Source: Gammaproteobacteria bacterium
GTDB taxonomy: Bacteria; Gemmatimonadota; Gemmatimonadetes; Longimicrobiales; Gaopeijiaceae
Direction of reading: 5' to 3'
DNA length: 64,000 nt
Assembly: GCA_028821195.1 (NCBI GenBank)
Contig: JAPPHB010000032.1
Span: forward strand, 1-64,000
Part shown: positions 1 to 7,323 of the stretch, in pieces
How positions within the stretch are numbered: the first letter of the stretch is position 1
How the letters are laid out: each line of letters begins with the position of its first letter
Notes under the pieces: generated by a model
The model's input: the letters and a program-made list of their open reading frames with translations, nothing else
What the model was told of the DNA's origin: nothing
The model's database searches: none
Made by a program: the position numbers and the translations under genes

Positions 1-146
1 TCACCTCTCGCGCCTCTCCTGGTTCAGGCTCATCTCCGTATTGGAAAAGACTGGGTAGCCCGGACGATTCGGCGGCAGGGGGTGTCACCGCCGGGGGACC
101 CGTCCGACCCGCACGAACCGGGGCCGCTCCGGGTCGTGCGCCGGCA

Positions 147-219
147 AGCTGGCGAAGGGACTCGAACCCCCAACCTGCTGATTACAAATCAGCTGCTCTA
201 CCTGTTGAGCTACGCCAGC
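147..219 (-). tRNA. tRNA-Thr (anticodon UGU)
   Basis: On the minus strand a full cloverleaf can be read. The 7-bp acceptor stem GCTGGCG/CGCCAGC is perfect. The anticodon stem GCTGA/TCAGC encloses the loop TTTGTAA, which places TGT at the anticodon position. The T arm GGGGGTTCGAGTCCC is canonical. The 3' CCA is not encoded, since the discriminator is followed by TG. It lies just downstream of cysS on the same strand and may share its transcript. Bases 1-146 beyond it hold no gene that I can support. Confidence 0.95.
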
Positions 220-260
220 GCGCGACTACTGCTACCCGGCTTCGCCCCGGAAGTCAACGG

Positions 261-1721
261 TCAGTGGGCCGCCGTGGAACCGGCTCTCGACCTCGCGTGC
301 TTCCAGCGGGTTCCTTCAGGCGAGTCCTCGAGCACGATTCCTTCACCGGCCAGCTGGTCGCGGATGGCGTCCGCCTGCGCGAAGTCGCGGCGAGACCGGG
401 CGAGATCGCGCTTCGCGACAAGAACCTCGATGCGCTCCCGCTCGGGCTCGGGGACCTCGCGCCCGGCCAGCGCCAGCTCGAGCACCCCGAGCACCTCGTC
501 CATGGAGGCGAGAGCCGCTTCCGCCGATTCCCGGTCGCCCTCGCTGATCGCACCCGCTGCCCCGTCCAGGGCGGTGTTGGCCTCCTTGACGAACACGAAG
601 AGCGCCGCCAGGGCCCCGGCGGTATTGAGATCGTCGTCCATCGCCTCGCGAAAGCGCGCCAGGGCATCCCCGGCGAGTCCCTCGATTCCTGCAGGCGGAG
701 CGCCGGGACGGGTCGGTGTGCGCGCGAGGCGGTCGCGGAAATCGAGCAGGCGCTGCACGGCTCGGCGCGACGCCTCCAGTCCCCCGAAGGTGAAATTGAG
801 CTCGCTGCGGTACTGGGCGGACAGCAGCAGGTGCCGTATCGCCGCGGGTTCGGATCTCTCGGTCAACTGCGGGACGGTGTAGGTGTTGCCGAGCGACTTG
901 GACATCTTCCGGCCCTCCACCAGAAGATGTTTCACATGAACCCAATGGCGAGCGAACGTCTCGCCGGTCACGCCCTCGGACTGCGCGATCTCGTCCTCGT
1001 GATGAGGAAACACCAAGTCTTCGCCGCCCAGGTGAATGTCGACGGTGTCACCGATCTCGCTCAGCGCCATGACCGAGCACTCGAGATGCCATCCGGGCCG
1101 GCCCCGGCCCCACGGGGACTCCCAGGCGGCGTCCGCGTACTCGTCCTCCGGCCTGGCCGCCTTCCAGAGCGCAAAGTCGCGGATGTCGTCCTTCTCGTAC
1201 TTGTCGTCGGCAACGCGCTCGCCGGGGCGCAGGGCGTCCGGATCGATGCGCGAGAGCCTGCCGTATTCCGGAAACCCCGAAATCCGGAAATAGACCGAGC
1301 CGTCGGGGGTGGCGTAGGCGAGCCCCCGCTCCACCAGCCGGGAGACGAAGGCGGTCATCTCGGGGACGTATTCCGTGGCCCGGGGGTGGCGGTCGAACGG
1401 CCGCATGCCGAGGGTGTCGGCGTCGGCGAGGAAGGACCGCACATGCGGCGCGGCGAACTCCCGGATCGACTGCCCGGTCTCGGCGGCGAGCTCGACGATG
1501 CGGTCGTCGACGTCGGTAAGGTTCACCACGAAACGGACTTCGTAGCCCAGCCACTCCAGGTAGCGATGGAGCAGATCGTAGACGACAAAGGCGCGGAAAT
1601 TGCCGATGTGCGCGCGCCCGTACACCGTGGGGCCACAGCCGTAGATGCCCACCCGCCCCGGCCGGAGCGGTGTGAAGTAGCGCAGCGAGCGCGTCAGCGT
1701 GTCATGGAGGTGAAGGCTCAT
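261..1721 (-). CDS. cysS: cysteinyl-tRNA synthetase
   Basis: This cytosolic class I enzyme charges tRNA-Cys with cysteine using ATP. The 486-residue product has the usual family length. It shows the HIGN ATP-binding signature at residues 38-41, the zinc-ligand cysteine C29 in YGCGPTVY, the HLECS and FPHHEDE zinc/active-site segments in the middle, and the KMSKS loop at 272-276. The alpha-helical anticodon-binding part forms the C-terminus. The ATG start sits just before the conserved N-terminal strand. It is the last protein gene of the minus-strand housekeeping run, 58 bases after a small secreted protein gene and just ahead of tRNA-Thr. Confidence 0.97.
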   Translation of the reverse strand: MSLHLHDTLTRSLRYFTPLRPGRVGIYGCGPTVYGRAHIGNFRAFVVYDLLHRYLEWLGYEVRFVVNLTDVDDRIVELAAETGQSIREFAAPHVRSFLADADTLGMRPFDRHPRATEYVPEMTAFVSRLVERGLAYATPDGSVYFRISGFPEYGRLSRIDPDALRPGERVADDKYEKDDIRDFALWKAARPEDEYADAAWESPWGRGRPGWHLECSVMALSEIGDTVDIHLGGEDLVFPHHEDEIAQSEGVTGETFARHWVHVKHLLVEGRKMSKSLGNTYTVPQLTERSEPAAIRHLLLSAQYRSELNFTFGGLEASRRAVQRLLDFRDRLARTPTRPGAPPAGIEGLAGDALARFREAMDDDLNTAGALAALFVFVKEANTALDGAAGAISEGDRESAEAALASMDEVLGVLELALAGREVPEPERERIEVLVAKRDLARSRRDFAQADAIRDQLAGEGIVLEDSPEGTRWKHARSRAGSTAAH

Positions 1722-1779
1722 GCCGGGTTGCGTGAGAGGAACGGGATCGCGGCGGGGTCGCGCACGGGACTGCCGGCGC

Positions 1780-2253
1780 TCACTGCAGCACGCGGACTTC
1801 GAAGACGCGCCAGACTTCGTCCTCGCGCACGAAGCCGACGTAGATACTGTGTTCTACCAACTGGGAAGCCCCTTCGTGGACGACCGTCCAGCGGAGTGCC
1901 GCGTACCCCTGAAGCGGAGATCCCCCGACTTCGGCAACCCGCTCGAGTCGGGTCGACTCGGTCCGGTGCCCGGCCAGATAGTCGCGCAGCACGGCGACCG
2001 CCTGCCGTCTCGAAAGAGAAACGTGGTCTTCACCTCCCACCCGCAGGCGGATGCCGTTGGCCACCAGAACCTGCACGAAGACGTCGATGGAGCCGCGCTC
2101 CCACATGCGCGCGAGATTGGTTGCGGCCCCTTCCAGGGACGCCTGGGACGCCGGGGTCGGCGACGATCCCGGGGTGGAGGCACCGAGCACGGCGACCAGC
2201 AGGGCCAGGACGCCCGCAGGGTTTGCCCGCTTCAACCTCCGGGCCTTCATCAT
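1780..2253 (-). CDS. small secreted protein of unknown function, possibly NTF2-like
   Basis: I do not recognise the family. The 157-residue product begins with a basic stretch and a hydrophobic segment (GVLALLVAVLGAS), a likely signal peptide. A Pro/Ser-rich linker and an alpha+beta domain of about 120 residues follow. The order of helix, strands and aromatic-ended strands (WTVVHEG, HSIYVGFVREDEVWRVFEVRV) resembles the SnoaL/NTF2-like fold or DUF4783-type proteins; this is an inference from pattern only. Its ATG overlaps the pyrF stop in ATGA, so it is probably translated by coupling with pyrF. It may act in the periplasm or envelope. Confidence 0.7.
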   Translation of the reverse strand: MMKARRLKRANPAGVLALLVAVLGASTPGSSPTPASQASLEGAATNLARMWERGSIDVFVQVLVANGIRLRVGGEDHVSLSRRQAVAVLRDYLAGHRTESTRLERVAEVGGSPLQGYAALRWTVVHEGASQLVEHSIYVGFVREDEVWRVFEVRVLQ

Positions 2254-2951
2254 GAGTCGCGGAGGGCCGGGGCCAGGTCGCGCTCGACGGCGTCGAGAGC
2301 GGCGCGGGGATCCGGGGCGCCGGTAACCGCCCGCCCGATGACCAGGTAGTCGGCTCCGGCCTCGCGGGCGCGGCGGGGGGTCGCGACGCGGCGCTGGTCG
2401 TGGAGAGACTGCTGCGGGAGGCGGATCCCGGGAGTGACGACGAGGAGTCCGTCCCCGAAGCGGCGCCTCAGGGCTGCGGCCTCCAGCGGCGACGCCACCA
2501 CGCCGTCCAGACCGGCCGCGCGCGCGCCGCCGGCGAGCTGCAGGACGTGGTCCTCGAGCGTCACGCGCGCGCCATCGGCCTGGCGCGGAAGCGAGGATGT
2601 CCCCAGGGAGGTAAGCATCGTCACTCCCAGAAGCCGGGTCCCGTCCTTCGCGGCCTCGGCCGCAGCCTCCATCATGTGCGCTCCTCCCGCGGTGTGCACG
2701 GTCACCAGGCGCGCCCCGATGTCCGAGGCGGCGGCCACGGCGCCCCCCACGGTGCGCGGAATGTCGTGCAGCTTGAGGTCAAGGAACACCTGTTTCTTGC
2801 GGCTCCGGAGATGATGGACGACCGCGGGACCCTCGCGTGCGAAGAGTTCCAGCCCGACCTTGTAGAAGTTGACTCGCTCCGCCAGCAGATCGACCAGTTC
2901 GAGCGCGCGGCCGGCCGAGGGATAGTCCAAGGCAAGGATGATGCCGCTCAC
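2250..2951 (-). CDS. pyrF: orotidine 5'-phosphate decarboxylase
   Basis: This enzyme catalyses the last step of UMP synthesis, decarboxylation of OMP, in the cytosol. The 233-residue product has the family's compact TIM-barrel length. The catalytic cluster DLKLHDIP supplies D58, K60 and D63, the N-terminal substrate aspartate sits in LALDYP, and the phosphate loop is seen in VTPGIR and IGRAVTGA. The GTG start overlaps the pyrD stop by four bases (GTGA). Longer readings in the same frame would run into pyrD and add a non-homologous tail. With pyrD it forms a coupled pyrimidine pair, although no pyrK-type electron-transfer subunit lies beside them. Confidence 0.95.
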   Translation of the reverse strand: MSGIILALDYPSAGRALELVDLLAERVNFYKVGLELFAREGPAVVHHLRSRKKQVFLDLKLHDIPRTVGGAVAAASDIGARLVTVHTAGGAHMMEAAAEAAKDGTRLLGVTMLTSLGTSSLPRQADGARVTLEDHVLQLAGGARAAGLDGVVASPLEAAALRRRFGDGLLVVTPGIRLPQQSLHDQRRVATPRRAREAGADYLVIGRAVTGAPDPRAALDAVERDLAPALRDS

Positions 2952-3907
2952 AACACGCACGCCTCCCGCCCCGCGAAGGGAACCTGTCCCTCGGGCGACC
3001 TGACCGCGCCCACCAGCTCCGCGACCGCGCCGATGTTCCTCCGGCGGCCGTAGGCACTCAGTCCCTGCACCACGCGCTCCGCGCTCCGCGGATCGGCGAA
3101 GGTGGCGGTGCCCACCTGAACCAGCGACGCCCCGGCGAGCAGATACTGTAGGCAATCGCGGTGCCCGCGGACACCTCCGACGCCGACCAGCGGGGCCCGG
3201 ACGCGACGGCTCGCCTGCCACACGGCGTGTACTCCGACCGGGAGCAGGGCCGGACCGCTGAGCCCGCCGCCGCCGGCCCCCAGCCGGGGGCGCCGGGTCT
3301 CCGGATCGATCACCATTCCGGGCATGGTGTTCACCAGGGTGACTCCGTCGCCGCCGGCAGCCACCGCGGCTTCAGCGGCCGCGCCGACATCGGGCGAATT
3401 GGGAGCCAGCTTTACCAGGAGCGGTCGGGCGGTGATCCCGCGCACGCGGCCAACCACCTTGGCCAGCATCCCGGTGTCGAGCGCGAACGGCACGCCGCCC
3501 AGCGGGACGTTGGGACATGAGAGATTCAGTTCGAATCCCAGGAATCCGCCCTCCGGTTCGAGATGTTCGACGATCTCGCAGTAGTCATGGACCGCATGTC
3601 CCGCCACGCTGACGAAGACCTGCGCGCGCCGCAGCCGCGACGCGAGCCACGGCAGCTTCTCGGCCTTCACCCGCTCCACCCCGGGATTGGCGAGTCCGAT
3701 CGAGTTGACCATGAGGCCAGCGCCCTCGCTGACCCTGGGTCTCGGGTTTCCGGCGCGCGGTTCCAGGGTCACGGACTTGGTGACCAGTCCACCCACCCGG
3801 TCGAGTTCCATGACTCCCGCCAGCTCCCTGCCAAAGCCGCAGGTGCCGGACGCAAGCAACACCGGATTCTGGAACCTCGCCCCGAACAGCTCCTGTTCAA
3901 GCTGCAC
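2948..3907 (-). CDS. pyrD: dihydroorotate dehydrogenase, class 1 (1B-like) catalytic subunit
   Basis: This FMN enzyme oxidises dihydroorotate to orotate. The 319-residue product carries the class 1 signature NLSCPN with the active-site base C131, the lysine segment TKSVTLEP near residue 44, the NSIGLANPG loop and the FMN-phosphate region VGVGGV...GASLVQVGTA. It lacks an N-terminal membrane helix, so it is not class 2. Class 1B enzymes normally pair with PyrK, which is not in this window, so the electron acceptor is unclear. The GTG start lies inside the end of the TPR lipoprotein gene (11-base overlap) and the stop overlaps the pyrF start. Confidence 0.93.
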   Translation of the reverse strand: MQLEQELFGARFQNPVLLASGTCGFGRELAGVMELDRVGGLVTKSVTLEPRAGNPRPRVSEGAGLMVNSIGLANPGVERVKAEKLPWLASRLRRAQVFVSVAGHAVHDYCEIVEHLEPEGGFLGFELNLSCPNVPLGGVPFALDTGMLAKVVGRVRGITARPLLVKLAPNSPDVGAAAEAAVAAGGDGVTLVNTMPGMVIDPETRRPRLGAGGGGLSGPALLPVGVHAVWQASRRVRAPLVGVGGVRGHRDCLQYLLAGASLVQVGTATFADPRSAERVVQGLSAYGRRRNIGAVAELVGAVRSPEGQVPFAGREACVL

Positions 3908-5627
3908 CGGCTGCGCTCTCCGATGCGGGCCGCCCCGGTCCGGGCGATGGCTCCGCGCGTCGCAAGGTGTCCCTGCGGGGGATCGTGTCCCTGCGGGGGA
4001 CGGAGTCGGCCGGGAGGATCGAGTCGGTCCGCGGGACGGTGTCGAGGGCGAAGAATGCGTCGGTCGAGGTCGCGCCCGGGGCGTCCCTGCGAAGCGAGTC
4101 GGCCCTCAGCGAGTCCAGCCTCAGCGAGTCCAGCCTCAGCGAGTCGAGCAGCAGCGAGTCCCCCGCGGCGATTCGCCGCACCAGTTCCTCGGCGGCCCGG
4201 ATGCTGTCGAGCGTGCGCGCGGCTTCCCGCACCGCGACGTCCCGGTTGGCGGCCTCCACGGCGACGCGCTGATGCAGGATCGCCAGAGAAGTGCCGAGGC
4301 GGCTCTCGACCATGGCGTAGTCCGCCGGCCGCGCCTCCGCTCCGGCGGACGCCCGCACGTAGATGTTGTCGTCCAGCTGATTCAGGCGGGCAGCGAGCGG
4401 TTGCCGCTCCTCCGCATCGCCGGCCAGCTCGAGCGCCGCCATCAACGCCTTGGCCTCCCAGGCGGAGCCGCGGTCCCGGTCGGCGTACAGGGTAAAGAGC
4501 TGACGGGCCAGGCGCGGCGATCCGAGACTGTCGCGCGCAAGCTCGGCCCCGGCGAAGAGCGCGAGGTGGTCCGCTGCCATCGCCGCTCTTTCGACGAAGA
4601 GCGCAACGTATTCCATGTAGTCGATGAGCCGCACTGCTTCGGAGAGGGCGATGGCCGGGAGCAGGATCGCCCGGACTTCCTCGAGCTGCTCGAGACGATC
4701 GACGGAGTTCAGCCGCCAGCGGGCGAGGGCGATGCGCGCCTCGCGCGCGGTTCTGTCGTCACCGCGGGCCAATTCCCCGGCCACTTCACGGGCTGCGACC
4801 GAATCGCCGGCGCGCGCGAGCAGGCGTGCCCGCTCGAGGCGGACCCGGCCGCGCGCCGCCGGCGCCCACTCGCTTCGTTCGGCCGCGGCCAGCATGGCGG
4901 CCGCGGATCCCGCCCCCCAGAGGATGGAGGCTCGCTCCGCAGCGGCGAGAACGGTATCGGCCCAGGCCTCTCCGGACGCCTGCTCGAGCACGGCCGTCGC
5001 ACCCGCCCGAGCACGCTCGAAGTGGTCGCTGTCCAACCCGCGCACCAGGCGCTCCAGCGCAACCGGGACCCTCAGTTCCCGTGAGGCCTCCTCGGACCGG
5101 TCCAGGCCCGCCCATCCCTCCTGTGCCCGTCCGGCGTCGAATGCGGCCCGGGCTCGCCAGAGATGCGCCTCGGCGCGCAGCATCGCGTCCGGCGCCTCTT
5201 CGAGGGCTTCGTCGAGAAGTCGCATTCCGAGATCGCGCCGTCCGGTGGCCAGCGCCACGCCGCCGAGGTACACGCGGGCACCCGCATGCAGGCTGGAGTC
5301 GCTCGAAGTCACCAGCAGGCGCTCCAGTGCCGCCCGCGAACGTGCCCAGTCCCCGCTGTGGAAGTAGGCGCGGCCCATGATGTAGAGGGCGTCGTCGGCC
5401 CAGCGTCCGGACTCGTCCGACCGATAGCTGCGAGCGGCCTTGTCGATGGCCTCCCGATACGACGAAGCAGCTTCGAGCGGCTGGTCACGCAGGCGGGCGG
5501 CCTGGGCATCCTCGAAGGCGCGGCGCGCATTGTAGAGCGCGTTGAAATACGCACAGCCGACCAACAGGGGCACGCACAGAATCGCGGCCCCGGCGGCCGG
5601 CGTCGTCCGGGGCGCGCTCCCCCTCAC
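3897..5627 (-). CDS. TPR-like repeat lipoprotein with repetitive C-terminal tail
   Basis: The 576-residue product starts at a GTG that overlaps the smpB stop (GTGA) and has GAGGAGG upstream. A hydrophobic stretch ending LLVGC at about residue 20 is a good lipobox, so it is probably an envelope lipoprotein. Most of the chain consists of paired helices resembling tetratricopeptide repeats (ALYIMGRAYFHSGDW, VYLGGVALATGRRDLG), as in BamD/YfgC-like scaffold proteins. The last 90 residues are low-complexity, built from DSLRL units and PRRDTI/L units. The specific role is unknown; outer-membrane assembly or protein-protein scaffolding is an inference. The gene overlaps pyrD by 11 bases at its end. 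Confidence 0.85.
   Translation of the reverse strand: MRGSAPRTTPAAGAAILCVPLLVGCAYFNALYNARRAFEDAQAARLRDQPLEAASSYREAIDKAARSYRSDESGRWADDALYIMGRAYFHSGDWARSRAALERLLVTSSDSSLHAGARVYLGGVALATGRRDLGMRLLDEALEEAPDAMLRAEAHLWRARAAFDAGRAQEGWAGLDRSEEASRELRVPVALERLVRGLDSDHFERARAGATAVLEQASGEAWADTVLAAAERASILWGAGSAAAMLAAAERSEWAPAARGRVRLERARLLARAGDSVAAREVAGELARGDDRTAREARIALARWRLNSVDRLEQLEEVRAILLPAIALSEAVRLIDYMEYVALFVERAAMAADHLALFAGAELARDSLGSPRLARQLFTLYADRDRGSAWEAKALMAALELAGDAEERQPLAARLNQLDDNIYVRASAGAEARPADYAMVESRLGTSLAILHQRVAVEAANRDVAVREAARTLDSIRAAEELVRRIAAGDSLLLDSLRLDSLRLDSLRADSLRRDAPGATSTDAFFALDTVPRTDSILPADSVPRRDTIPRRDTLRRAEPSPGPGRPASESAAGAA
3968..4003. repeat. two 18-base tandem units within the TPR lipoprotein gene
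   Basis: The unit TCCCTGCGGGGGAYCGTG occurs twice with an 18-base period near the 3' end of the gene. It encodes PRRDTIPRRDTL on the minus strand. In-frame units of this kind can expand or contract without breaking the reading frame. Confidence 0.7.
4090..4164. repeat. 15-base in-frame tandem repeat encoding DSLRL units
   Basis: The unit CTCAGCGAGTCCAGC (plus-strand reading) is repeated with a 15-base period at 4105-4119, 4120-4134 and 4135-4149, with degraded copies on both sides. On the coding (minus) strand it gives DSLRLDSLRLDSLRADSLRR. This is a candidate length-variable, surface- or periplasm-exposed tail. Confidence 0.8.
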
Positions 5628-6103
5628 CGGCCCCTCCTCATCGCTCGCCGGGCCTCCCGCTCCTGGGTCCGGCGCCGCAGCTTTTCCCTCTTGTCGTAGA
5701 GCTTGCGGCCCCGCGCGAGGGCCAGCGTCAGCTTCGCGTACCCGCGGCGCATGTAGAGGTCCAGGGGAACCAGCGTCAGCCCCTTCTCCTCGACCCTGCC
5801 GATCAGACGCCGGATCTCTGCGCGCTTCAGGAGGAGCTTGCGTGGGCGCTCCGGGTCGGCATTCCAGTGAGTCGCCGGCTCGTACGGGCTGATGTGCAGG
5901 TTGTGGAGCCACACTTCGGTGCCCTCCAGGCGGGCAAAGGCGTCCTTGAACCCCACCTTTCCGGCGCGCACGGATTTGACTTCCGGTCCCCTGAGCACCA
6001 GCCCGGCTTCGAGCGTCTCGATCACCTCGTATTCGTGCCGGGCCTTTCGGTTGCGGGAGATCAGGAGTCGGCCCGGAGGCCCCGCGTCGCCTGCCCCCAC
6101 CAC
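5624..6103 (-). CDS. smpB: SsrA-binding protein SmpB
   Basis: SmpB binds tmRNA and brings it to stalled ribosomes for trans-translation. The 159-residue product matches the family in length and in its key segments: ISRNRKARHEYEV at the N-terminus, LRGPEVKSVRAGKVGFKDAF, the LHISPYEPATHWNADPERPRKLLL block and VPLDLYMRRGYAKLTLALARGRKLYDKRE-type ribosome-contact region. The basic tail rich in Arg is typical. It sits 15 bases after the L,D-transpeptidase gene and is coupled to the downstream TPR lipoprotein. The tmRNA gene itself was not seen in the window. Confidence 0.97.
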   Translation of the reverse strand: MVGAGDAGPPGRLLISRNRKARHEYEVIETLEAGLVLRGPEVKSVRAGKVGFKDAFARLEGTEVWLHNLHISPYEPATHWNADPERPRKLLLKRAEIRRLIGRVEEKGLTLVPLDLYMRRGYAKLTLALARGRKLYDKREKLRRRTQEREARRAMRRGR

Positions 6104-6118
6104 GTATCGCGCGCCAGG

Positions 6119-6775
6119 CTAGTAGATGAGGACCGGCGTGCCAACGTCGATCAGGTAGTAGAGTTCGCGGGCCGCCTCGTTGGTCAGGCGAATGCACCCG
6201 TGGGAGATGCGCCGCCGTTCCGGGTCGGGGTCGAGCACCAGCTCGGGCCGGTGGGTGCCGTGAATCGCAATGCCGTCACCCAGATAGATGGCAGTGGTGC
6301 CCAGCGCCCCCGGGATGGAACGGGACGGATGCTGCCGCGGGGGAACCGGAACTCCCCTCTCGACGAAGTGCCAGTCGGGCGCGATCCAGACCGGGTTCTT
6401 TTCCTTGTACCGGACCCTCATGATCCCGCGGGGCGTGGAGAAGTGCCACTTCTGGCCGGCGCCGTTCAGGTTGAACCCGGTCCCGGTGCCGACGGGCGCC
6501 GACCAGATCGCGCGCTCCCCCTCCATGACGAAGAGCCGGTTCTCGACAAGGTGAACAACGACGTAGCGCTCATGGGAGGGAAGGAACGACGTTCCCACGG
6601 CCACGTCGCGCGCCAGCATCCTCGAACGGTCCGTAACCAGCGGGTAGCCGTCGAGTGCCTGGCCCCGCGCCGCCGCGGGCGCGAGGAGACCGATCAGCAG
6701 CACCGCGCCTCGCAGCCACGCCGCGGCGGCGGCGTCAGTCCAAAGGTGGCGCCAGCTCGTCCCCGGCATCGTCAT
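6119..6775 (-). CDS. secreted L,D-transpeptidase (YkuD/ErfK family)
   Basis: The family makes 3-3 peptidoglycan cross-links or attaches proteins to the wall in the periplasm. From the ATG at 6775 (GGGGA a few bases upstream) the product is 218 residues. It has a basic start, a hydrophobic signal segment (AVLLIGLLAPAAARGQA), then the YkuD domain. The catalytic motif is complete: IHGTHRPE followed by RRISHGCIRLTNEAA, with the nucleophile at about C194. A longer in-frame start at 6829 would put the signal peptide about 35 residues in, so the shorter start is preferred. It overlaps the end of the YtxH-protein gene by 41 bases. Confidence 0.92.
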   Translation of the reverse strand: MTMPGTSWRHLWTDAAAAAWLRGAVLLIGLLAPAAARGQALDGYPLVTDRSRMLARDVAVGTSFLPSHERYVVVHLVENRLFVMEGERAIWSAPVGTGTGFNLNGAGQKWHFSTPRGIMRVRYKEKNPVWIAPDWHFVERGVPVPPRQHPSRSIPGALGTTAIYLGDGIAIHGTHRPELVLDPDPERRRISHGCIRLTNEAARELYYLIDVGTPVLIY

Positions 6776-7196
6776 CGTGTTCCCCGTTTTCCTGCGCGCC
6801 GGCGTCGTGGGCGACTTGCCGGGCGGCATCGCTCGCAGCCCGATAGGCAGCCTTGGAGGTCTCGATCCTGTCCTGCAGCTCGGCGCGCGCGTCCAGCGCC
6901 GCCTGGCGACCGGCGTCCACCGCCCCCCTCACCGACTCGATCTGTTCCCGGACTTGTTCGCCGGCTCGCCCCAGCCTCTCCTCGAGGCCCTCCTGGGCCG
7001 CGCGCACCCGCTCCTGTGCGACATCCCTGAACTCAAGCGCCCGGGCCTTCAACTGCTCCTGGGTCTCTTTGCCGGAGCGGGGCGCGAAAAGCAGCGCGAG
7101 TCCGGCGCCGACGACGGCACCGAGCAGAAAGGCACCCGTGTTCGATCCGCCGTCGCGCTCGATTACGACGAGCGGTCCGTCTTCTCCCTGAGCCAT
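6735..7196 (-). CDS. YtxH-domain protein
   Basis: The 153-residue product has an N-terminal hydrophobic glycine-rich helix (TGAFLLGAVVGAGLALLFAPRSGKET), the hallmark of the YtxH/gas-vesicle-like family. A long amphipathic, probably coiled-coil segment rich in Ala, Arg, Glu and Gln and an acidic tail follow. Family members are small membrane-anchored stress-associated proteins of poorly defined role. The start at 7196 has GGGGGAGCGGG just upstream. It is followed by the L,D-transpeptidase gene, which fits an envelope function by context only. The 127-base gap before it toward pgi contains the perfect palindrome GCAGCCGGCTGC at 7229-7240. Confidence 0.85.
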   Translation of the reverse strand: MAQGEDGPLVVIERDGGSNTGAFLLGAVVGAGLALLFAPRSGKETQEQLKARALEFRDVAQERVRAAQEGLEERLGRAGEQVREQIESVRGAVDAGRQAALDARAELQDRIETSKAAYRAASDAARQVAHDAGAQENGEHDDDAGDELAPPLD

Positions 7197-7323
7197 CCCG
7201 CTCCCCCATGATATACACGGCAGCCGCCGCAGCCGGCTGCAACTGTTCCATCCTGATACAAACTAGGGTTTCCCGGGAGGGATGCCTACCCTGCACCGGC
7301 GCCCTCCCCGGTCCCCTGCCTTC

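Noticed and set aside
1-33. Minus-strand start codon at the left edge (MSLNQERRER then stop)
   Set aside because: The frame closes after ten codons at positions 1-3 and has no well-placed ribosome site; it is not a gene start that can be supported.
264-2255. Long plus-strand open frame opposite cysS and the small secreted protein gene
   Set aside because: It is antisense to clear genes, has no conserved motif and is a by-product of high GC at third positions.
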